A DNA stretch of 64,000 nt, taken from the NCBI RefSeq assembly GCF_002204185.1, contig NZ_MXPU01000017.1:85846-149845 (forward strand), given 5' to 3'. How positions within the stretch are numbered: position 1 is the stretch's first letter; every line of letters starts with the position of its first letter. The stretch comes from Rhizobium esperanzae. GTDB taxonomy: Bacteria; Pseudomonadota; Alphaproteobacteria; Rhizobiales; Rhizobiaceae. This document shows, one piece after another, positions 54,759 to 64,000 of this stretch. The translations under genes and the position numbers were made by a program. The notes under the pieces are model-generated. The model did not search any database. It was given only the letters and a program-made list of their open reading frames with translations, and was not told where the DNA came from.

Positions 54759-55613
54759 ATGCTGGACCTCTCGCAGTTGCGCAGTTTCGTCGCCGTCGAA
54801 CAGATGGGTAGCTTCACGCTTGCCGCGGAAAGGCTGGGCCTCGGGCAATCGACGGTCAGCCAGCATATTCAGCGGCTGGAGGCGGCGCTCGGACGCAAGC
54901 TGCTCGCGCGCGACACGCACAAGGTGATGCTCACCGGTGACGGCGAGGCGCTGCTTTCGCATGCGCGCGCCATGCTTTCGATCGAGGGGCAAGTGCAGGC
55001 GCTGTTCAAGAGCAACAGCCTGCGCGGCAGCCTCCGGCTCGGCGTGTCGGAGGATTTCGTCACCAGCCAGCTGCCGGCGGTGCTGGAGGATTTCGTTCGC
55101 TCGCATCCATCCGTCGACCTGGAACTGACGGTGGCGCTTTCAGGCATGCTTTATGAGATGCAGGACAATGGCGAAATCGATCTGGTGCTCGCCAAGCGCC
55201 GTCTTGGCGATGCGCGGGGGAAACTGGTCTACCGCGAGCCGCTCGTCTGGCTGGCGCGCGATCCTGAGCGAGTGCTCGCCTCCGGCCCATTGCCACTGAT
55301 CGCTTTTCCACCGCCGAGCGTGACGCGGGCGATCGCCCTGGAAACACTTGGGAGCAATGGGGTGCCGTGGCGGATCGTCTGCACTTGCGGCAGCCTGAGC
55401 GGACTGACGGCGGCGGCGCGGGCCGGAATGGGGGTGCTGGTGCAGCCGCGCAGTATGGCTCCCTCCGGACTGAAAGAAATTGCTGCGGGAAAATTGCCGG
55501 TGCTCGAGGATGTGGAATTCGTATTGGTGCCGCGCAAGGGTGCGGATCAGGCGCTGGTCTCGGCACTCTCCGATGATATTCTGCAAAAGGTGAGGGGGCT
55601 GAGGTCGGCATGA
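54759..55613 (+). CDS. LysR-family transcriptional regulator
   Basis: A 284-residue regulator. The N-terminal winged helix reads LRSFVAVEQMGSFTLAAERL and GQSTVSQHIQRLEAALG. The substrate-binding domain follows from about residue 90. The ATG at 54759 matches the family N-terminus; the frame is open to 54711. Divergent from the SBF-like transporter gene, the usual arrangement for LysR control, with a shared 92-bp promoter region. Effector unknown. Confidence 0.92.
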   Translation: MLDLSQLRSFVAVEQMGSFTLAAERLGLGQSTVSQHIQRLEAALGRKLLARDTHKVMLTGDGEALLSHARAMLSIEGQVQALFKSNSLRGSLRLGVSEDFVTSQLPAVLEDFVRSHPSVDLELTVALSGMLYEMQDNGEIDLVLAKRRLGDARGKLVYREPLVWLARDPERVLASGPLPLIAFPPPSVTRAIALETLGSNGVPWRIVCTCGSLSGLTAAARAGMGVLVQPRSMAPSGLKEIAAGKLPVLEDVEFVLVPRKGADQALVSALSDDILQKVRGLRSA

Positions 55614-55659
55614 CATCGCCGTCACGGAGGAGCCGGCTGGAAATCCTTCCGGTCGGCGA

Positions 55660-56712
55660 TCAGGCGGTCAGGCACCTCAGGAAACCATCCACGTCGGCCA
55701 CTGTCGTCGCGAAGCTGGTGACGAGGCGGATCAGGGTTTCACTTTCGGAAACGAGTTCCGACGTTGCCGCAGGCACCGGCCATTCGTAGAATTTCGCGCC
55801 CTTTTCCTCTGCGGTTCTTGCAGCACTCTTGCTGATGACCGCAAAGACCTCGTTGGTCGCGGTCCTCCAGGCGAGGCGCCCGGCGCTACTGGCGGCAATA
55901 CCGGCGCGCAGCCGGTCTGCCATGGCGTTCGAATGGCGGGCGAGATCGAGCCAGAGGCCATTTTCGAAATAGGCGTCGAACTGGGCGGCGATGAAACGCG
56001 ACTTGGAGAAGAGCTGGGCGGCGCGCTTGCGGATGAAGGGCATTTCGCGCGCCCGCTCCGGATCGAAAAAGATGATCGCCTCCGCGCACCAGCAGCCGTT
56101 CTTGGTGCCGCCGAAGGACAGCATGTCGACGCCGCGCTTCCAGGTCATCTCCGCCGGGGTGGTATCGAGTGCGATCAGCGCATTTGTGAAGCGGGCGCCA
56201 TCCATGTGGAGCGGCAGATTGCGCTTTCTCGATATGGCGGCGATCTCGCCGATCTCCGGCAGTGAATAGACGGTGCCGATCTCGGTCGACTGGGTGATGG
56301 TCACAGCGTTGGCGCGGCCATGACGGAGGGCGTCCTCGGGGAAGTGGGCGATTTTTGCCGAAAGCCTGGCCGGATCGATCTTGCCGGCTTCGCCGTCAAC
56401 GGCCATGAGGCGAGCGGCGCCGGAGAAGAATTCCGGCGCGCCGCATTCATCTTCGATCACATGGGCTTCCGAATGGCAGAAGGTGATCCCGCCGGGGCGC
56501 TGGACGCTCGCCAGCGCCAGGGAGTTGGCGGCCGTGCCGGTGGCGACGAAGAAAACGGAAACCTCCCGTTCGAAGATCTCGCAGAAGCGGGCCTCGACCT
56601 TTTTATCGAGATCGCCGGCGCCATAGGCCGGAGCAAAACCGGCCGATTCCGCCAGCAGGCGTTCGGCAATGGATCGATGGGCGCCGGCCCAATTGTCGGA
56701 TGCAAAGAACAT
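55660..56712 (-). CDS. Low-specificity L-threonine aldolase family enzyme
   Basis: A 350-residue PLP enzyme of the beta-eliminating lyase/threonine aldolase group. PLP lysine K204 in SFGGTKNG, PLP-pyridine Asp D171 in LHMDGARF, and phosphate-binding ATGTAANSLAL near 58-68. It cleaves threonine or allo-threonine to glycine and acetaldehyde. Convergent with the LysR gene and divergent from gltB. Length is normal for the family. Confidence 0.92.
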   Translation of the reverse strand: MFFASDNWAGAHRSIAERLLAESAGFAPAYGAGDLDKKVEARFCEIFEREVSVFFVATGTAANSLALASVQRPGGITFCHSEAHVIEDECGAPEFFSGAARLMAVDGEAGKIDPARLSAKIAHFPEDALRHGRANAVTITQSTEIGTVYSLPEIGEIAAISRKRNLPLHMDGARFTNALIALDTTPAEMTWKRGVDMLSFGGTKNGCWCAEAIIFFDPERAREMPFIRKRAAQLFSKSRFIAAQFDAYFENGLWLDLARHSNAMADRLRAGIAASSAGRLAWRTATNEVFAVISKSAARTAEEKGAKFYEWPVPAATSELVSESETLIRLVTSFATTVADVDGFLRCLTA

Positions 56713-57250
56713 AGCGTAGACCGGAGCGAAACAGGTTGGGGAGGTTCGCAGCGGACATTACGTCAATCCTTTACGGGATCAAGGCTAATGCCGATAATCC
56801 ATCACGAAAATTGAACTGCGCAATCAATAAATAAAATGTCCCGCTCTGGCGTAATTTTATTTCGTGATTGCGACTGATTTGGTAATCTTCCTTCGCAAAA
56901 TGACGATTTTTGGCGCGGCGCTCTTGCGAAGCCAAATGCTTTCTGGCATAGAGCAGGTGAATTAGGACAGTGTTGCTGTCCTATTTTGGCCATTGCGGCC
57001 GAAGAGGCGCCGAAAGCCCTGGAACAGGCGGGCTTTCACGCTATAGTTCTTCCGAGCGCCAAGCCCTAGGACGGCGGCGCACGGAGGCGAATGGCAGGCG
57101 CGGAACGCGACGGTTTGCTATCCCTAGAAGCAGATGTCTGCGGCGATCTTCACAATGCAACAGCGCTGTCATGCGCCGACCCTATCTTCGGGTTGCGGCG
57201 CATGACGAAAAGCCGCCCGCGGCCCGCGGGTTTCGACAGGAGGAAAGACG
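56713..57250. other. Regulatory region between threonine aldolase and gltB
   Basis: About 540 bp without a supportable gene. It contains the palindrome at 56963 and a purine-rich gltB ribosome site near 57238-57245. The AT-rich part at 56810-56930 probably holds promoters for one or both divergent genes, but no clear boxes were identified. Confidence 0.5.
56963..56987 (+). promoter_or_regulatory. Perfect palindrome in the gltB upstream region
   Basis: TAGGACAG-TGTTG-CTGTCCTA at 56963-56983, followed by TTTT. Eight paired bases and the T-run make it either a weak terminator/attenuator about 265 bp upstream of gltB or a dimeric operator. I do not recognise the regulator. Confidence 0.5.
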
Positions 57251-61972
<4,722 letters not shown>

Positions 61973-62197
61973 TTGCACCGGGATATTCGCCACGTGCTGA
62001 TTGCGGGTGGCGGATATCGGAAACGTCTCGATGATCCGTGACGATCATGCCGACGGCCGACGGCCATCGAGATCGCCCGGAAGTTTCAGGGGATATGTTC
62101 CAATGACGGTCAAGAGAAGCAACCCGCCCGGATTGCCGGGACTGACGACAGAGATTTGGCCGCGGATGAGGCGGTCATGAGGGTAAGGGACGAAGAG

Positions 62198-63652
62198 ATG
62201 GGTAAGGTAACAGGGTTTCTGGAAATCGACCGGCAGGTGGCGAAGTACCAGCCGGCGTCGGATCGTATCCGCCATTTCCGCGAATTCACGATCCCGATGT
62301 CGGATCCGGAAGTGCAGAAACAGGCTGCGCGCTGCATGGACTGTGGCATCCCCTATTGCCACGGCCCCACCGGCTGCCCTGTGCACAACCAGATTCCCGA
62401 CTGGAACGACCTCGTCTACAACAACAACTGGGAAGCAGCGATCCAGAACCTGCATTCGACCAACAACTTCCCGGAGTTCACCGGCCGCGTCTGCCCCGCC
62501 CCCTGCGAGGAAGCCTGCACTTTGAATCTCGAAGATGCGCCGGTTGCCATCAAGACGGTCGAGCAGGCGATTGCCGACAAGGCCTATGAGCTCGGCTTCA
62601 TCCGGCCGCAGCCGGCCACCGTCCATACCGGCAAGAAGGTCGCCGTCATCGGTTCGGGTCCCGCCGGCATGGCGGCCGCCCAGCAGCTCGGCCGCGCCGG
62701 TCACGAGGTGCATGTCTATGAACGTGAGACCAAGCCCGGCGGCTTGCTGCGCTACGGCATTCCGGACTTCAAGATGGAGAAGAACTTCATCGATCGCCGC
62801 GTCGAGCAGATGAAGGGCGAGGGCGTCACCTTTCATTGCGGCGTCAATGTCGGTGTCGACGTCAAGGTCGAGCAGCTGCTCGCCGATCACGACGCCGTCC
62901 TTTACTGCGGCGGCTCCGAGACGCCGCGTGAGGCGGGCATTCCGGGCATTGACCTTGCCGGCGTGCATGATGCCATGCCCTATCTGGTGCAGCAGAACCG
63001 CCGCGTCGGGCGCGAGAACATTGACAGCGTCGGCTGGCCGTCGGATCCAATTCTTGCCGGCGCCAAACATGTCGTCGTCGTCGGCGGCGGCGATACGGCG
63101 TCGGACTGTGTCGGCACAGCCTTCCGCCAGGGGGCCGTCAAGGTCACCCAGCTCGACATCCGGCCGCAGCCGCCCGAGAAGGAAGACAAGCTCGCTGTCT
63201 GGCCCTTCTGGGCGACGAAGATGCGCACGTCTTCCTCGCAGGCCGAGGGCGCCGTGCGCGAATTCCAGGTTGCGACGCTCGAATTCATCGGCGAAGACGG
63301 CGTGCTGACCGGCGTCAAGTGCTGCGAGGTCGACGAGCGCCGGCGGCCGGTCGCAGGCACGGAATTCGTCATTCGCGCCGATCTCGCCTTCATCGCCATC
63401 GGTTTCCGCGGCCCGTTCACGACAAGCGTGCTGAAGGAGCTCGAAGGCAAGCTGACGCTCAACACCGACAAGCGCGGCTCGACCAACGTCGTCGCCAACG
63501 ACCGCGACTACAAGACCTCGGTCGACAAGCTCTGGACGGCGGGCGACGTGCGCCGCGGCCAGTCGCTGGTGGTCTGGGCGATCCGCGAAGGCCGCCAGGC
63601 AGCGCGCGCCATCGACGAGGCGTTGATGGGCTCGACCGTCCTGCCGAACTGA
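62198..63652 (+). CDS. gltD: Glutamate synthase small subunit
   Basis: A 484-residue FAD/4Fe-4S electron-input subunit that passes electrons from NADPH to GltB. N-terminal cluster cysteines are in RCMDCGIPYC and VCPAPCEEAC. The FAD fold is VAVIGSGPAGMAAAQQLG and the NADPH fold VVVVGGGDTASDC. The ATG at 62198 gives the normal N-terminus and length; the frame is open to 62156. The 225-bp gap from gltB has no called gene. Followed by a hairpin and then transposase sequence. Confidence 0.97.
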   Translation: MGKVTGFLEIDRQVAKYQPASDRIRHFREFTIPMSDPEVQKQAARCMDCGIPYCHGPTGCPVHNQIPDWNDLVYNNNWEAAIQNLHSTNNFPEFTGRVCPAPCEEACTLNLEDAPVAIKTVEQAIADKAYELGFIRPQPATVHTGKKVAVIGSGPAGMAAAQQLGRAGHEVHVYERETKPGGLLRYGIPDFKMEKNFIDRRVEQMKGEGVTFHCGVNVGVDVKVEQLLADHDAVLYCGGSETPREAGIPGIDLAGVHDAMPYLVQQNRRVGRENIDSVGWPSDPILAGAKHVVVVGGGDTASDCVGTAFRQGAVKVTQLDIRPQPPEKEDKLAVWPFWATKMRTSSSQAEGAVREFQVATLEFIGEDGVLTGVKCCEVDERRRPVAGTEFVIRADLAFIAIGFRGPFTTSVLKELEGKLTLNTDKRGSTNVVANDRDYKTSVDKLWTAGDVRRGQSLVVWAIREGRQAARAIDEALMGSTVLPN

Positions 63653-63683
63653 TCCCATCTCATAGAGGCTGACGAAGACACGA

Positions 63684-63704
63684 ACTCCGCCTTTCCGGCG
63701 GAGT
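63684..63704 (+). terminator. Hairpin after gltD
   Basis: Perfect 8-bp stem ACTCCGCC / GGCGGAGT with loop TTTCC, 31 bp past the gltD stop. The usual T-run is missing; sequence 10 bp further on appears to belong to the inserted element. Confidence 0.65.
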
Positions 63705-63714
63705 CAGATTGCTG

Positions 63715-63744
63715 ACAAACCCCTGGCGAGAGCTGGGGGTTTGT
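63715..63744. repeat. Inverted repeat at the left side of the transposase gene
   Basis: ACAAACCCC (63715-63723) and GGGGTTTGT (63736-63744), just upstream of the transposase ATG. It may lie near the element's left end and block outside transcription. The true terminal repeat cannot be fixed without the right end. Confidence 0.5.
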
Positions 63745-63757
63745 GATTCACTGGGAC

Positions 63758-64000
63758 ATGTTGAAGAAACCCAGCCCTGAACAGACAGCTCTCGAGATGG
63801 TGACGCTCGATAGTCTGGTGCCAAAGGATCACCTGCTTCGCAAGATCGAGGCGGTGATTGACTTCTCCTTCATCCACGACCGCGTTGCGGGATTGTATTG
63901 CGCCGACAACGGCCGACCACCGCTCGATCCAACCTTGATGTTCAAGGCGTTGTTCATCGGCTACCTGTTCGGCATCCGCTCCGAGCGGCAGTTGGTGCGC
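63758..64000 (+). mobile_element. IS1182-type transposase, 5' part, cut by the window edge
   Basis: 81 codons from the ATG at 63758 to the edge, opening MLKKPSPEQTALEMVTLDSL and continuing with PLDPTLMFKALFIGYLFGIR. This is the DUF772/InsH N-terminal domain of IS1182/IS5-group DDE transposases. The catalytic core lies beyond the window, so intactness is unknown. It is inserted directly downstream of gltD, on the same strand. Confidence 0.88.

Overview
The window looks like a piece of the main chromosome of a Rhizobium species (R. etli / R. leguminosarum type). The evidence is high GC, a RopA-family porin, a heterotetrameric sarcosine oxidase operon, a glgPBCA-pgm-glgX cluster, rhizobial CpdR, several class III cyclases, and a small RNA resembling MmgR upstream of a hisN-like gene. 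Most of it is ordinary core genome. The only clear mobile DNA is the start of an IS1182-type transposase at the right edge. Functions come from sequence motifs and family knowledge; no database search was run.

Layout. 1-8.4 kb: an HWE-type sensor kinase cut by the left edge, a TPR lipoprotein, rpsU, two divergent membrane adenylate/guanylate cyclases (one with a c-heme-type CxxCH sensor domain, one with CHASE2) and a FecR-domain exported protein with a His/Asp repeat tail. 8.7-14.6 kb: soxBDAG, oxidising sarcosine to glycine with tetrahydrofolate as C1 acceptor, then a convergent MaoC dehydratase. 14.7-25.7 kb: a minus-strand glycogen operon glgP-glgB-glgC-glgA-pgm-glgX, covering synthesis, branching, phosphorolysis, debranching and glucose-1-P/glucose-6-P exchange. 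26-34 kb: a VWA/TadG-like protein, then three tightly spaced genes (DUF2126 transglutaminase, circularly permuted ATP-grasp/alpha-E fusion, small transglutaminase). That trio is the least understood system here and is probably a peptide-ligating or amide-forming pathway. 34-43 kb: a TctDE-like two-component pair, a cyclase-TPR protein, a periplasmic binding protein whose signal peptide is out of frame, and a tctCBA tricarboxylate transporter.

43-57 kb: a DUF475 membrane protein, small stress-type proteins behind a near-perfect EcfG promoter, a degenerate nuclease-like protein, a porin, tRNA-Val(GAC), cpdR, an N-formylglutamate amidohydrolase, an MmgR-like sRNA, hisN, a lysophospholipase-like hydrolase, and an hsp20 gene with an RpoH-type promoter and a ROSE RNA thermometer. 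These are followed by an SBF-like transporter with a divergent LysR gene and a threonine aldolase. 57-63.7 kb: gltB and gltD (NADPH-GOGAT), followed by the transposase fragment.

The regulatory RNA and promoter signals (MmgR, ROSE, EcfG site, terminators) were found by reading the intergenic DNA on both strands. They account for most of the non-coding stretches longer than 100 bp.
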